This document shows, piece after piece, positions 33,222 to 43,146 of a stretch of DNA of 64,000 bases. How positions within the stretch are numbered: the stretch's first letter is position 1; the number at the start of each line of letters is the position of its first letter. Made by a program: the position numbers and the translations under genes. The notes beneath the pieces were generated by a model. The model made no database searches. It saw nothing but the letters and a program-made list of their open reading frames with translations, and had not been told where the DNA came from. This DNA is from an uncultured Anaeroplasmataceae bacterium (GTDB lineage: Bacteria; Bacillota_I; Bacilli_A; Acholeplasmatales; Anaeroplasmataceae), in assembly GCA_910579215.1 (NCBI GenBank), contig CAJTTN010000003.1:1-64000 (forward strand). The letters are read 5' to 3'.

Positions 33222-33262
33222 TAAAAAAAGAAAGCTACTTTGCGTAGCATCACAAAGTAGCA
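33222..33262 (-). terminator. Terminator after deacetylase gene
   Basis: Minus strand GCTACTTTG...CAAAGTAGC perfect 9-bp stem followed by TTTCTTTTTTT. Confidence 0.9.
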
Positions 33263-33263
33263 T

Positions 33264-33926
33264 TTAAATTAATTCATCTAGACTGGCAAAAACAAAACCT
33301 TTTGCTCGTAGCTTATCTATTGCCGTCCCCAAAACATTAGCATTAGATTTAGTTAAGGTATGCATTAAAATGATAGATCCATTTTTCGTCTGCTTCAATA
33401 AATTATTGAGAGCATACTCGACTCCCCTATCATCATTGTAAACATAATCATAATAGCTAACATTCCATTTAAAAACTGTATAGCCCAAATCATCTAATAT
33501 TGTTTTTTTTGCTGAATTTATATATCCCATTGGTGGTCTAAAATATTTTGTCACAGGTGCCCCTGTAATTCTCATTACCTCAGTTTCAAATTTAAAAATA
33601 TCTTTACGAAATACCTCATTAGACATCTTAGTAATATCCTTATGAGAGAATGTATGATTAGCTAGAGTTTGTTCTCTTGCAATTCTACGAACTAATATAG
33701 GATTTTGTACTAAAAATTCCCCTTCTATGAAAAAAGTAGCAGGTACCTTTTTCTCTAATAGTGTATTTAAAATTTTCTCTGTATTTTTAGCAGAATATCC
33801 ATCATCAAAAGTTAAATAGATATGATTTGAATTTGTATTTCCGTGAAAAATAACTTTATTCTGTGCATTTGCTGTAAAAACAAATAGACTGAAAAAAAGC
33901 AAAAGGAAAAGATATGTTTTTTTCAT
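33264..33926 (-). CDS. Polysaccharide deacetylase (NodB domain, PdaA-like)
   Basis: Exported deacetylase of carbohydrate esterase family 4 (220 aa). A signal peptide covers about residues 1-21 (LLLFFSLFVFTANA). NodB motifs are present: TFDDGYS (motif 1, catalytic and metal Asp), NHTFSHKD (motif 2, metal His pair), RPPMGY (motif 3) and LMHT near the end. Size and spacing fit PdaA-type enzymes that deacetylate muramic acid for spore cortex delta-lactam, consistent with spoIIR in the window, but a general peptidoglycan or chitooligosaccharide deacetylase is possible. ATG at 33926 has GGTG about 9 nt upstream. It ends the mfd-side block and has its own terminator. Confidence 0.85.
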   Translation of the reverse strand: MKKTYLFLLLFFSLFVFTANAQNKVIFHGNTNSNHIYLTFDDGYSAKNTEKILNTLLEKKVPATFFIEGEFLVQNPILVRRIAREQTLANHTFSHKDITKMSNEVFRKDIFKFETEVMRITGAPVTKYFRPPMGYINSAKKTILDDLGYTVFKWNVSYYDYVYNDDRGVEYALNNLLKQTKNGSIILMHTLTKSNANVLGTAIDKLRAKGFVFASLDELI

Positions 33927-33971
33927 CCTATCACCAATACTAGTATGAGACAAAAGAGTGTCTATTATTCG

Positions 33972-36900
33972 TCAGCAATTTTCAATATCTTTAAAATAAT
34001 TACAAATTTCTTTAAAATATTCTATCTTTTTTCTACCTTGAACTTCTAATAATATATGGATTTCTCCCTTCTTATAGGTCAATTTCAAAAAAGAATATTT
34101 TAGCATTTCTGTAAATAAAAAGTTTCCATCCATTTGATTCGTCTTTTCTTCTGTAAAAATGAAATCAAAATATCGACGATTTGTCATATCTATTTTATAG
34201 ATCCCTAAGCATTTACAATAAGATTTCATAAGCTTTTCATACATGTAGAGCTCTAATTCCTCTTCAACTTCTCCAAAACGATCTAAAAGCTCCCCCTCTA
34301 AATCCTGTAATTCTTTAAGATTTTTCAAGCGATCAATTTTTTTATGAATTTCTATACGAACATCCTCATTTTCAATATAGCTTTTAGATATAGTTCGTGA
34401 TACTAGTGGAGTAGCTAAAGATCGATCTAGAGACTCCTCTGGCAAAGAGGAGATGCTTTGTATTTCTTCATTGAGAATCTTTAAGTACATATCTAAGCCA
34501 ACCGATTCAACAAAACCAGATTGTTCCTCTCCCAACAAATCTCCACTTCCACGAATAGATAAGTCTCGCATAGCAATCTTGAATCCACTGCCCAATTCGT
34601 TAAATTCCTTAATAGTTTCTAATCTTTTTTCTGCCTCTTCTGTCAAAAGCTTGCGAGGCTCATACATCATATATGCATATGCGATTTTATTAGACCTTCC
34701 AACTCGACCTCGAATCTGATAAAGCTGTGCTAAGCCTAAACGATTAGCATCATGTATAATCAGTGTATTTGTATCAGGCATATCAATTCCTGTTTCAATA
34801 ATGGTAGTACAGAGTAAAACGTCATACTCATGCTGAATAAAGGCTTGTACCCGATTTTCTAATTGGTCATGTGTTAGCTTTCCATGTCCTATAATTATTC
34901 TTGCCATAGGAACTAATTTTTGCAAATGACATGCCATATCTTCAATGGATTCAACAAAATTATATAAATAAAATACCTGACCTCCTCTGGCAAGCTCACG
35001 CTCTATAGCATCAGCAATAATACGATCATTTCTTTCTAAAACATAGGTTTGTACTGGATATCGATTTTTGGGAGGTGTTTCTATCATAGATAAATCCTTT
35101 AATCCTAGCATTGACATTTGAAGCGTTCTTGGAATCGGTGTTGCAGAAAGAGTAATACAATCTACATTTACCTTTAGCTCCTTTATTTTTTCTTTATGTG
35201 TAACACCAAAGCGTTGTTCTTCATCTACAATTAAAAGACCTAAATCCTTATATAAAACCTCCTGAGATAGAAGCCTATGCGTACCTATGATGATGTCCAC
35301 ACCACCTGCTCTTAAATCCTTTAGAATTACATTTTGCTTAGATGGCTTTACAAATCTACTTAAAAGCTCTACTCGAATGCCATAAGCCTCCATTCTATCC
35401 TTAAAGGTATGATAATGTTGACTCGCCAAAATTGTTGTTGGAGCTAGCATTGCCACTTGCTTTCCACTATATACTGCCTTAAAGGCTGCTCGCATTGCAA
35501 CCTCAGTTTTGCCATAACCAACATCTCCACAGATGAGTCTATCCATTGGCCTAGAAGACTCCATATCGGATTTTACTGCCGCAATGGCATGCTTTTGATC
35601 AGGTGTAAGCTCATATGCAAAATCAGACTCAAAACTAATTTGTTCCTCTGTATCTTCTAAAAATTCAAAGCCCTTAGCATTTTGTCTTGCTGCATAAAGC
35701 TTAATCAAATCCTGAGATATATCATGGACTCTTTTTCTTACTCTAGCCTTAGTACGTGCCCAAGCAGTAGAGCCTATTTCATGAAGCTTAACTCCTTCCA
35801 CATCCTTAGATGCATATTTCATGATAGAAGAAATTTGCTCTAATGGAATATATAGGCTAGACCCCTTATTATACATAACATATAAAAAGTCTCTTTTAAT
35901 GCCTTCGCTTTCCATTGTTTTCATTCCTAAATATTTTCCAATACCATAATCATAATGAACAACATAATCGCCAACCTCTAGCTCATCATATTTAGATATC
36001 TTTATTGCATTTTTATAAATGGATTTATATCTAGCCTTTCTAGGAGTATAGGTTGTTTCAAATAAAGCAGCCTCATTTAAAAATATACATTCTTCCTTTA
36101 TCCAATCAAACGCTGGATAATTTCCATAGATACAATTGATTTGACCATATTCTATTTTATCTAAGCTATCTACCTTTACTAAAAAAATATGCTCCTCTAG
36201 ACATACTTCTAAAAGTCTTTTAAATCTTTCTTCATTTGTATAACTGAAAATGATATATTTGTTATTTTGGTTACGTTTAAAATCGGCAATAATTTCTTTT
36301 TCCTTGGCTTTATAAGCGGTTACCTCTTTGACTTGAATATTCTCATCAACCTTGCCAAAATATCGTAAACCTTCAATTTTAATATTGGCTTGAGCAAATA
36401 TAGATGCAATGTCTGCATAAAGCTGCATATCTATTAAGCTATAGCCACCGATTCTTCCACAATATTCTGTCACATCAAGTCTAAGCTGTTCATACATTTC
36501 CTTTTCTTTTGCAGGATCAATGACATAGATGCGCTTAAGCTCAACAAAATCAAACAGAGTTTTCAAATCAGAATTAAAAAACTGAAAATATCTAGAAAGC
36601 TGATTTAAATTTTGATGCTCCTCTAAAGAAAACAAATCTTTATTAAGCTGTTCCTGTTCAATTGTAGATAAAGAATATTTGTCCATAAAGGACATGATTT
36701 TTTTCTTTGCCTCAGGAAACTCTTTTTCACTATAAATAAATTCTGTAACTGGTAAAATTAAACATTCCTTCGTTTCCTTTAAAGAACGCTGTGTCTCCAT
36801 ATCAAAAAATTTTATTGTATCTATTTCATCTCCAAAAAAATCTAGACGAATTGGTTTTTCAAATCCCAAAGGAAATATATCAACAATACTACCTCTTCTA

Positions 36901-37406
36901 GCATATTCTCCTGTTTTAGTTATCGTAAATACAGGCTCATATCCTATTTTCACTAAACGATCCGTTAAGGCAAAAATATCCATAGTCATCCCCTTTTGTA
37001 GGGTGAAAATACTTTCCATCCATACCTCTTTAGGAAATTCATATTTTATTGCACCATGTAAATTCATCACTATAATCTTTTTTTCTTTCTTTATAAGAGA
37101 AAATATCGTTTGAATTCTTTCAAATAAAAAGTCACCTGTAGCAGCTACCATTGCAGCAGATATCAATTCATCTGATGGAAAAAATAAAACATCCTCTTCT
37201 GAAACAAATCCTAATAATCCATCATAATATTTTTGTGCCATATATAAATTTGGCAAAACAACAAAAATGCTTGAAACTCCTCGATAAAAATCACAAGCCA
37301 ACATCATCATATTAAAATCATCACAAGATCCTCCAAGATAGATTTGATTTGCTTCAAAATATCTTTTCAAGGATTTTGTATTTAATAATAAAGGAAAAAT
37401 ATTCAA
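33972..37406 (-). CDS. mfd: Transcription-repair coupling factor
   Basis: Double-stranded DNA translocase that removes stalled RNA polymerase and recruits UvrA. In order: UvrB-like N-terminal region, the RNA polymerase-interacting CarD/TRCF domain (YVVHYDYGIGKYLG, near residue 480), and an SF2 helicase core with Walker A GDVGYGKTE, DEEQ in LLIVDEEQRFGV, SATPIPRTLQ, RGRVGRS and the C-terminal TRCF domain. About 1144 aa, normal. The best start is a TTG at 37406 with GGAGG 8 nt upstream; the longer ORF begins at 37421, where the start coincides with the SD. Confidence 0.97.
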   Translation of the reverse strand: MNIFPLLLNTKSLKRYFEANQIYLGGSCDDFNMMMLACDFYRGVSSIFVVLPNLYMAQKYYDGLLGFVSEEDVLFFPSDELISAAMVAATGDFLFERIQTIFSLIKKEKKIIVMNLHGAIKYEFPKEVWMESIFTLQKGMTMDIFALTDRLVKIGYEPVFTITKTGEYARRGSIVDIFPLGFEKPIRLDFFGDEIDTIKFFDMETQRSLKETKECLILPVTEFIYSEKEFPEAKKKIMSFMDKYSLSTIEQEQLNKDLFSLEEHQNLNQLSRYFQFFNSDLKTLFDFVELKRIYVIDPAKEKEMYEQLRLDVTEYCGRIGGYSLIDMQLYADIASIFAQANIKIEGLRYFGKVDENIQVKEVTAYKAKEKEIIADFKRNQNNKYIIFSYTNEERFKRLLEVCLEEHIFLVKVDSLDKIEYGQINCIYGNYPAFDWIKEECIFLNEAALFETTYTPRKARYKSIYKNAIKISKYDELEVGDYVVHYDYGIGKYLGMKTMESEGIKRDFLYVMYNKGSSLYIPLEQISSIMKYASKDVEGVKLHEIGSTAWARTKARVRKRVHDISQDLIKLYAARQNAKGFEFLEDTEEQISFESDFAYELTPDQKHAIAAVKSDMESSRPMDRLICGDVGYGKTEVAMRAAFKAVYSGKQVAMLAPTTILASQHYHTFKDRMEAYGIRVELLSRFVKPSKQNVILKDLRAGGVDIIIGTHRLLSQEVLYKDLGLLIVDEEQRFGVTHKEKIKELKVNVDCITLSATPIPRTLQMSMLGLKDLSMIETPPKNRYPVQTYVLERNDRIIADAIERELARGGQVFYLYNFVESIEDMACHLQKLVPMARIIIGHGKLTHDQLENRVQAFIQHEYDVLLCTTIIETGIDMPDTNTLIIHDANRLGLAQLYQIRGRVGRSNKIAYAYMMYEPRKLLTEEAEKRLETIKEFNELGSGFKIAMRDLSIRGSGDLLGEEQSGFVESVGLDMYLKILNEEIQSISSLPEESLDRSLATPLVSRTISKSYIENEDVRIEIHKKIDRLKNLKELQDLEGELLDRFGEVEEELELYMYEKLMKSYCKCLGIYKIDMTNRRYFDFIFTEEKTNQMDGNFLFTEMLKYSFLKLTYKKGEIHILLEVQGRKKIEYFKEICNYFKDIENC

Positions 37407-37425
37407 GTTTAGTTCCTCCAATTAC

Positions 37426-37461
37426 ACGAAAAAGACCTAGCAGAGTATACTGCCAAGTCTC
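37426..37461 (-). terminator. Terminator after prfA
   Basis: Minus strand AGACTTGGCAG-TATACT-CTGCTAGGTCT hairpin followed by TTTTC, 7 bp past the prfA stop and just upstream of mfd. Confidence 0.88.
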
Positions 37462-37467
37462 TATCTC

Positions 37468-38544
37468 TTATAGCTTCAATGATTGACCACTAGAAAGTTT
37501 GCGCTTTTGATCTTCATTGATCAATTCTTCAATTACCAAATCTAGCTTTCCATCAATAATTGCATCTAATCTATTGATTGTAAAGCCAATTCTATGGTCT
37601 GTTACACGATTTTGAGGATAATTATACGTACGTATTTTTTCTGAACGGTCCCCTCTTCCAATTAAGGATTGACGTTCTGCTCCCTCCTGCATTTCTTTTT
37701 CATGCATCATTTGATCATACATTCTTGTTTTTAAAAGAGCTAAAGCTGTAGCCTTATTTTCATGCTGAGAGCGATGAATCTGACAAGCCACATACATTCC
37801 TGTAGGAACATGTGTAACACGAACAGCAGAATACGTAGTATTAACTCCCTGTCCACCAGGTCCAGAGGAACAGAAAGTATCAATGCGTAATTCATTCATA
37901 TCTAATTCAAAATCTATTTCTGTAGCTTCTGGCATTACTAAAACAGTTGAAGTTGAGGTATGAATTCTTCCCTGTGCTTCTGTTACAGGAACACGCTGTA
38001 CACGATGGGCACCTGATTCATATTTTAAATAGGAATACACCATTTCTCCACTTACTTTAAATTGTATTTGAGAATAGCCCCCCATTTCCGAAGGCATTGC
38101 ATCTAACACTTCAATTTTCCAACCCTTAGATTCTGAGTACTTAGAATACATACGGAATAAATCTCCTGCAAAGATGTTTGCTTCATCTCCACCAGCTGCA
38201 CCACGAATTTCAACAATAACATTTTTTTCATCATTGGGATCCTTAGGAAGCAATAGAATCTTGACCTCTTCTTCTATTTGTGCAATCCTTTCTATTGCCT
38301 GATCTAACTCAATAGATGCCATTTCTGACATTTCCGCATCAGAAGAATTTTTCATTTCTTTTAAATCTGGAATAGCTTCTTCTAATTTTATTTGTTCCCT
38401 ATAAAGCATTACTGCTTTTTCTAGACCACGTTGTTCCTTAGATAGCTCCGTCAAAAGCTTTATATTAGAAACAACCTCAGTATCTAATAATAGTCTATTG
38501 ATTTCCTCATATCGTTCATCCATAATCTTCAAACGATCTAACAT
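37468..38544 (-). CDS. prfA: Peptide chain release factor 1
   Basis: Recognises UAA/UAG and triggers peptidyl-tRNA hydrolysis. The GGQ loop appears as SSGPGGQGVN (about 228-237) and the RF1-type discriminator PVT in RVPVTEAQGRIHTSTSTV; the Gln of GGQ is the PrmC target. 358 aa, normal. SD AGGGTGA lies before the ATG, 12 bp after dnaB. Elsewhere in Bacilli prfA usually precedes prmC; here it is attached to the gdpP-rplI/dnaB operon instead. Confidence 0.97.
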   Translation of the reverse strand: MLDRLKIMDERYEEINRLLLDTEVVSNIKLLTELSKEQRGLEKAVMLYREQIKLEEAIPDLKEMKNSSDAEMSEMASIELDQAIERIAQIEEEVKILLLPKDPNDEKNVIVEIRGAAGGDEANIFAGDLFRMYSKYSESKGWKIEVLDAMPSEMGGYSQIQFKVSGEMVYSYLKYESGAHRVQRVPVTEAQGRIHTSTSTVLVMPEATEIDFELDMNELRIDTFCSSGPGGQGVNTTYSAVRVTHVPTGMYVACQIHRSQHENKATALALLKTRMYDQMMHEKEMQEGAERQSLIGRGDRSEKIRTYNYPQNRVTDHRIGFTINRLDAIIDGKLDLVIEELINEDQKRKLSSGQSLKL

Positions 38545-38556
38545 TTATTCTTCACC

Positions 38557-39903
38557 CTATTCTTCTTTCTTCTCTGTAAATCTGGAATACTCTCCCGTAA
38601 ACATAAATGGTAAGCCACTATGTGTAGATCCAGAACGGTTTTTAGAAATAATTAAATCTGCCTCATTTTTTCTTGGAGATGATTTGTTATAGTAATCTTC
38701 ACGATATAAAAACATAACAATATCAGCATCCTGTTCTATAGAACCAGAATCACGCAAATCGGACATAATTGGACGCTTATCCTCTCCTCTTTGCTCAACA
38801 GCACGAGATAGCTGTGATAATGCCAATACAGGTACATTAAGCTCTCTTGCCATCAATTTCAAGCTACGAGAAATTTTTGATATACGCTCCTGCTGAGACG
38901 CACGACTACTAGCAGCATCGCTTTCGATAAGTTGTAAATAATCTATAACAATAAAATCTAACCCTGCATCGCTAGATAGCTTTCTACATTTTGCACGTAT
39001 AGAGGATATCGTTGAATCTGAAGAGTCATCAAAATATAGATTTAACTGTCCTAAATTATTGCATGCAGTGTTAAACCGTGTCCAATCATTTTTTGTACCG
39101 ATTCGCCCATTACGAATATTATTTAAGCGAATATTACTGTCACAAGCAATCATTCTTTCTACCAATTGCTCAGCAGACATTTCCAAGGAAAATATTGCAA
39201 CTGTTGCATGACCACCCTTATTTGCTCTTGCAATTCGCACGGCCAAATTCATAGCCATGGCAGACTTTCCCATTGCAGGACGAGCAGCTAAAATAATTAA
39301 TTGTCCAGGCTGAAAGCCCTGCGTATACTTATTAACACAGCCAAAGCCAGTGTCTAATCCTACAACCTCATCTGTACGACTTGAATTTTGCTCTGTATTC
39401 GTTAATACAGCCTTGCTCACCTGAGAAATAGATTTAAAGCTATCTACCTTTCGACGTTTAGAAAGCTCAAATATTTCTTTTTCAACCAACTCAACATAAT
39501 CAAAAGCTTCAATTTTATTGTCATACCCATCCTGAGCTAGCTTACTTAATTTAGCTATTGTATTACGCTTAATTGAAGCTTCATTTACTAAATCACAATA
39601 GGATTCAAAGTTTAAAGTAGAGTAGCTACGATCTGCAATAGAGGATAGATATTCAATTCCTCCAGTTTGATCTAATAGATGATTTGCTTCTAAGGTAGAA
39701 ACTAAGGTTGTAATATCTATATTTTTACCTTCCTTAGATAAATTAAGCATAGTTCTATAAATCAATCGATTCTTGACATCATAAAAATCATCAGGAAGTA
39801 AAAGATCAGAGAGCTCAACCATTAAATTTTCATCTATGAGCACACAACCTAGTAAAGCTATTTCAGCCTCTACATTGCATGGCACTGTAAGATTTTGCTG
39901 CAT
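38557..39903 (-). CDS. dnaB: Replicative DNA helicase
   Basis: Hexameric 5'-3' helicase of the replication fork (DnaC in B. subtilis). N-terminal helical DnaG-interacting domain (about 1-150: AEIALLGCVLIDENLMVELS), linker, and RecA-like core with Walker A in ILAARPAMGKSAMAMNLA (about 203-220), Walker B FIVIDYLQLIES, and DNA-binding loop SDLRDSGSIEQDADIVMFL. 448 aa, normal, no intein. It follows the gdpP-rplI fusion by 11 bp, the usual gdpP-rplI-dnaC order of Firmicutes. Confidence 0.97.
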   Translation of the reverse strand: MQQNLTVPCNVEAEIALLGCVLIDENLMVELSDLLLPDDFYDVKNRLIYRTMLNLSKEGKNIDITTLVSTLEANHLLDQTGGIEYLSSIADRSYSTLNFESYCDLVNEASIKRNTIAKLSKLAQDGYDNKIEAFDYVELVEKEIFELSKRRKVDSFKSISQVSKAVLTNTEQNSSRTDEVVGLDTGFGCVNKYTQGFQPGQLIILAARPAMGKSAMAMNLAVRIARANKGGHATVAIFSLEMSAEQLVERMIACDSNIRLNNIRNGRIGTKNDWTRFNTACNNLGQLNLYFDDSSDSTISSIRAKCRKLSSDAGLDFIVIDYLQLIESDAASSRASQQERISKISRSLKLMARELNVPVLALSQLSRAVEQRGEDKRPIMSDLRDSGSIEQDADIVMFLYREDYYNKSSPRKNEADLIISKNRSGSTHSGLPFMFTGEYSRFTEKKEE

Positions 39904-39914
39904 ATACTTACTCC

Positions 39915-42353
39915 TTACTTTTCAATAACATTAATTTCAAACGTAGCTATAATATCCTTATCTAAACGAACATTTGCAGTAAAGATGCCGACAGAATTAA
40001 TTTCTGCTGGAAGCTCTACCTTTTTCTTATCTAAATGAATTCCTGTCTGTGCTTCAAATTCCTCACAAATATACTTTGTAGTGATATGACCAAAATTCTT
40101 ACCATCAGCACCAACCTTAATGTAAACAGAAATAAACTTATCTTGAATCTCAGTTTTCAATTTTTCCAAAACGTTTCTTCTATTCTCATTGTCAATGCGC
40201 GCCTGCTCCTGTTCAGCAGCAAGCTTTTTCATATTTTCTTCAGAAGCAAGAATGGCCAATTTATTTGTAATCAAGAAATTACCATAGCCATTAGCCACAT
40301 CTAATATATCATCCTTTTTGCCTTTTCCTTTAACATCTGCAATTAATATTACTTTCATTTTGCCATCTCCTAAATCTACATAATCTCGTTTTAATATCTC
40401 AATAACGCGTTCCTTTGCTTCAGCAATAGAGACTCCCTTTAATTGGGTTGCAGCCGCATTAAAGTGACCACCACCCTCCATTTCCTCCATAATAATTTGA
40501 ACATTAATATCTATACTTCTTGCAGAAACACCAATATAATTTTTATCGATACGACCAATTGTAAATGCCGCATCAATTCCCTCAATAGTGAGTAATTTAT
40601 CTGAAATTTTAGCTAAAGTTGTTCTATCTGTTATAAATTTATCTTCTGGCTCTGCGACTATGGCAAATCTTTTTTCATAAATTAATGCATTAACCATGGC
40701 CTCAGCTAAAATCTTTTCCTCATCATAGGAATCTCTTAGCAGCCTACGCACAAGTACCATATCTGCACCCATAGTATTTAAGGTAGAGGCTGCTTCAAAG
40801 GTTCTAGTTCTTGTACGATAAGTAAAATTATTCGTATCTACTACAATTCCTGCTAACATAATTGAAGCAACTAGTGGGTCAAGCTCAAAGGCCTTGTTAT
40901 AGAAAAGGAACATTTCAGAAACAAGCTCTACTGTAGAGGAAGCAGAGGTTTCCACATAATAAGAAACTGTTTGAGTATATCCAGCATCACTCGCGCGATG
41001 ATGATCAATGACAGAAACATTATTTATCTGTGCTAGAATATCTGGAAACATTGCCAATCTAGGAGATTGCGTATCTGTCATAATTAACAATGTATCTGGA
41101 CGAATTAATTCTTTTGCTTGTGCTTTGGTAACAAAGGCACTATATATCGTTTGATTTGTATGAGTTTTTATTTTTTCAAAAACCTTTTGTACTGTAGCAT
41201 CCGCAAGCTTAGGTTCAAATATCATTTTACAATCTTTAGTTGATGTACTAGCCAAATACCAAACAGCAAGCATAGAGCCTATAGCATCACAATCTGCTAA
41301 ATCATGACACATAATTAAAACATTGCTGCTTTGTTCTATAGCCTCTCTTAAGGCCATTGTTTGTATACGAGCCTCTACTAAGGTATTTTTTTCTAAGGAA
41401 TTTGTATTTCCACCAAAATATTGAATTTTTTGATTTTGGATATTTACAACAACCTGATCTCCACCACGTTTTTCGGCAAGCTCTATTGCATTTTGAGCTA
41501 AAGTCATAAGCTCTGCTGCCTCAACATCAAAACAAGCAACCCCCATTGACATACTAGCTTTTAAATGATTTTTTTGAGAAATCTCTCTTACTTCATTTAA
41601 TACAGAAAATTTATCATGAATCATTTTGTCTAATGCTTCATGGTCTAAAACTATAAACATTTGATTACTTGATAAGGTTTGTAGACAACAACCATGACTA
41701 TGAATCCAATCAGAAATAACTCCCAATATTTGACCACGAATATTTGTTTGTTCTTGCATGTCATAACGCTTTAATGAGCCTTCTAAGTTATCTATATCAA
41801 TTAACGCAAAAGCTGTAATTCTATCATTATATTTTTGAATTGTCTCTTCTCGGTAAGTGACATCAAAGAAATATAAAATACGATTCTCCACATTATGTAC
41901 AACATCAAACTTTAAATCAAAGGCAGAAATTAGCATTCTATCTTTCCCATCTTTTAACTCTTCAATAAAGCCTGTAGTTATAAAATCTAAGGAACTATTA
42001 ATTAAATTATCCTTAAATATTTGTCTCGCATAATCATTTGCCCATTTAACCTCCATACTTGCATCATAAACTATGATACCAATAGGAAGCTTAGTAAAAG
42101 CCTCGTCACCTGCAGCTGAAACATGATGAGAAATTGAGTTCCAAACATTTAAACGATTTTCTAGCCAATGAATTTTCTCCACATTTTTCCGATTAAACAT
42201 CAACATAAATAATGTTATTGTGCATACAGCAAACGCAAGGGTTAAAGATAAATATATAAAAAATTGTACTGTATCTTTATAGAAATAATATGTAAAATAA
42301 GCAAATACTATTGATCCGATTAAAGATATTAATGAAGCTATAAACTTTTTCAT
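39915..42353 (-). CDS. GdpP-type c-di-AMP phosphodiesterase fused to ribosomal protein L9
   Basis: An 812-aa fusion. Residues 1-60 hold two membrane helices, then a PAS-like region (about 85-165), a degenerate GGDEF domain (about 175-310, with no GGDEF motif), the DHH domain (DCDAIGS 354-360, DHH 450-452) and DHHA1 (GGGH 627-630). Residues 666-812 are a full-length bacterial L9 (MKVILIADVKGKGKKDDI ... GYGNFLI ... KVELPAEI). The first part should hydrolyse cyclic di-AMP. Fusions of this type have been annotated before in Firmicutes. The start at 42353 has AGGAGG 9 nt away and lies below the TTGATT-17-TATAAT promoter, which excludes the longer ORF start at 42416. Confidence 0.93.
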   Translation of the reverse strand: MKKFIASLISLIGSIVFAYFTYYFYKDTVQFFIYLSLTLAFAVCTITLFMLMFNRKNVEKIHWLENRLNVWNSISHHVSAAGDEAFTKLPIGIIVYDASMEVKWANDYARQIFKDNLINSSLDFITTGFIEELKDGKDRMLISAFDLKFDVVHNVENRILYFFDVTYREETIQKYNDRITAFALIDIDNLEGSLKRYDMQEQTNIRGQILGVISDWIHSHGCCLQTLSSNQMFIVLDHEALDKMIHDKFSVLNEVREISQKNHLKASMSMGVACFDVEAAELMTLAQNAIELAEKRGGDQVVVNIQNQKIQYFGGNTNSLEKNTLVEARIQTMALREAIEQSSNVLIMCHDLADCDAIGSMLAVWYLASTSTKDCKMIFEPKLADATVQKVFEKIKTHTNQTIYSAFVTKAQAKELIRPDTLLIMTDTQSPRLAMFPDILAQINNVSVIDHHRASDAGYTQTVSYYVETSASSTVELVSEMFLFYNKAFELDPLVASIMLAGIVVDTNNFTYRTRTRTFEAASTLNTMGADMVLVRRLLRDSYDEEKILAEAMVNALIYEKRFAIVAEPEDKFITDRTTLAKISDKLLTIEGIDAAFTIGRIDKNYIGVSARSIDINVQIIMEEMEGGGHFNAAATQLKGVSIAEAKERVIEILKRDYVDLGDGKMKVILIADVKGKGKKDDILDVANGYGNFLITNKLAILASEENMKKLAAEQEQARIDNENRRNVLEKLKTEIQDKFISVYIKVGADGKNFGHITTKYICEEFEAQTGIHLDKKKVELPAEINSVGIFTANVRLDKDIIATFEINVIEK
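40356..40371 (-). promoter_or_regulatory. rplI: Internal SD and start for free ribosomal protein L9
   Basis: Inside the fusion gene, AGGAG (40367-40371) lies 8 nt before the in-frame ATG (40356-40358) that begins the 147-residue L9 part. This is exactly where a stand-alone rplI would start, so L9 (39915-40358) could be made separately as well as in the fusion. Confidence 0.65.
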
Positions 42354-42381
42354 ATACATCGCCCTCCTTTTTACTTTTAAC

Positions 42382-42410
42382 ATTATATCAAAATTTCTAG
42401 CAATAATCAA
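42382..42410 (-). promoter_or_regulatory. Promoter of gdpP-rplI/dnaB/prfA operon
   Basis: Minus strand TTGATT (42405-42410), 17-bp spacer, TATAAT (42382-42387); predicted start near 42376, 23 nt before the ATG. Confidence 0.8.
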
Positions 42411-42561
42411 TTTCAAAAGCTATGTTTTGAAAATATTATTTTCGTTTTATTAAAAAATTAAAGGTAAGGATTTATTACTTGATTAAAAGGAAAATATAGC
42501 TTCATTTTTCATTTCTATTTTTTTATAAATAGACGTATTAAGACGAATTGTATGACATGGA

Positions 42562-42598
42562 TAAAGAAAAAGAACCATTTCCAAAAAAGAAATGATTC
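42562..42598 (-). terminator. Terminator after 157-aa lipoprotein
   Basis: Minus strand GAATCATTTC-TTTTTTG-GAAATGGTTC hairpin followed by TTTTTCTTT. Confidence 0.8.
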
Positions 42599-42605
42599 TC
42601 GTCTT

Positions 42606-43079
42606 TTATTTTTTATATCTTTCTAAATCCCATATAAAGTCTTCACTTTTATGCAAATTATGATCTGTAAATTTTTCACTCGCTTGATCAAATTCATAAA
42701 AAATATGTAACAAATTATCATTATTAATCCATCCTGCTTCATAGGCATCTCTTATATGTAATAATTCTTTTGTTTTCTGGTTATACACACAAATCCATGT
42801 CATAGGACAGGGAGTCCTTAAATAATACTTTCCAATCTGACATCCTGTAATAATATCTAAAAATCCACCACCTTCATGTTTCTCATGAAAGCAAGCTACA
42901 TAGCTTGTTCCATACCGTCCTAGAGGAATTAAATCCGCATTAGAGGAAACAATTCTATCTGGCTCATTTAGATATATCTCAAACATTTTATTTGCATAAT
43001 TACTCTTACATGATGTAAGTAAAGTAAGCAAGAGCAAACTTCCTAGTGTGAACATCCCATAAATTTTTGATTTAATCAT
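42606..43079 (-). CDS. Hypothetical lipoprotein
   Basis: A 157-aa predicted lipoprotein with a signal peptide ending in LLTSC (Cys24). The mature part is short, aromatic and rich in Cys/His (CFHEKHEGGGFLDI, PCPMTWICVYN, DFIWDLERYKK) and matches no family I know. It is a single-gene unit with a consensus promoter at 43147-43175 and its own terminator. Base composition resembles its neighbours. Confidence 0.7.
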   Translation of the reverse strand: MIKSKIYGMFTLGSLLLLTLLTSCKSNYANKMFEIYLNEPDRIVSSNADLIPLGRYGTSYVACFHEKHEGGGFLDIITGCQIGKYYLRTPCPMTWICVYNQKTKELLHIRDAYEAGWINNDNLLHIFYEFDQASEKFTDHNLHKSEDFIWDLERYKK

Positions 43080-43146
43080 TTTGATTTCCTCCTCTTTTTC
43101 TTATCTACTTATTAAAACCATCTCCCTTTCAATACTTTATTGATAC

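Noticed and set aside
34453..34719. Plus-strand ORF of 88 codons inside mfd
   Set aside because: Antisense shadow of the conserved TRCF helicase region.
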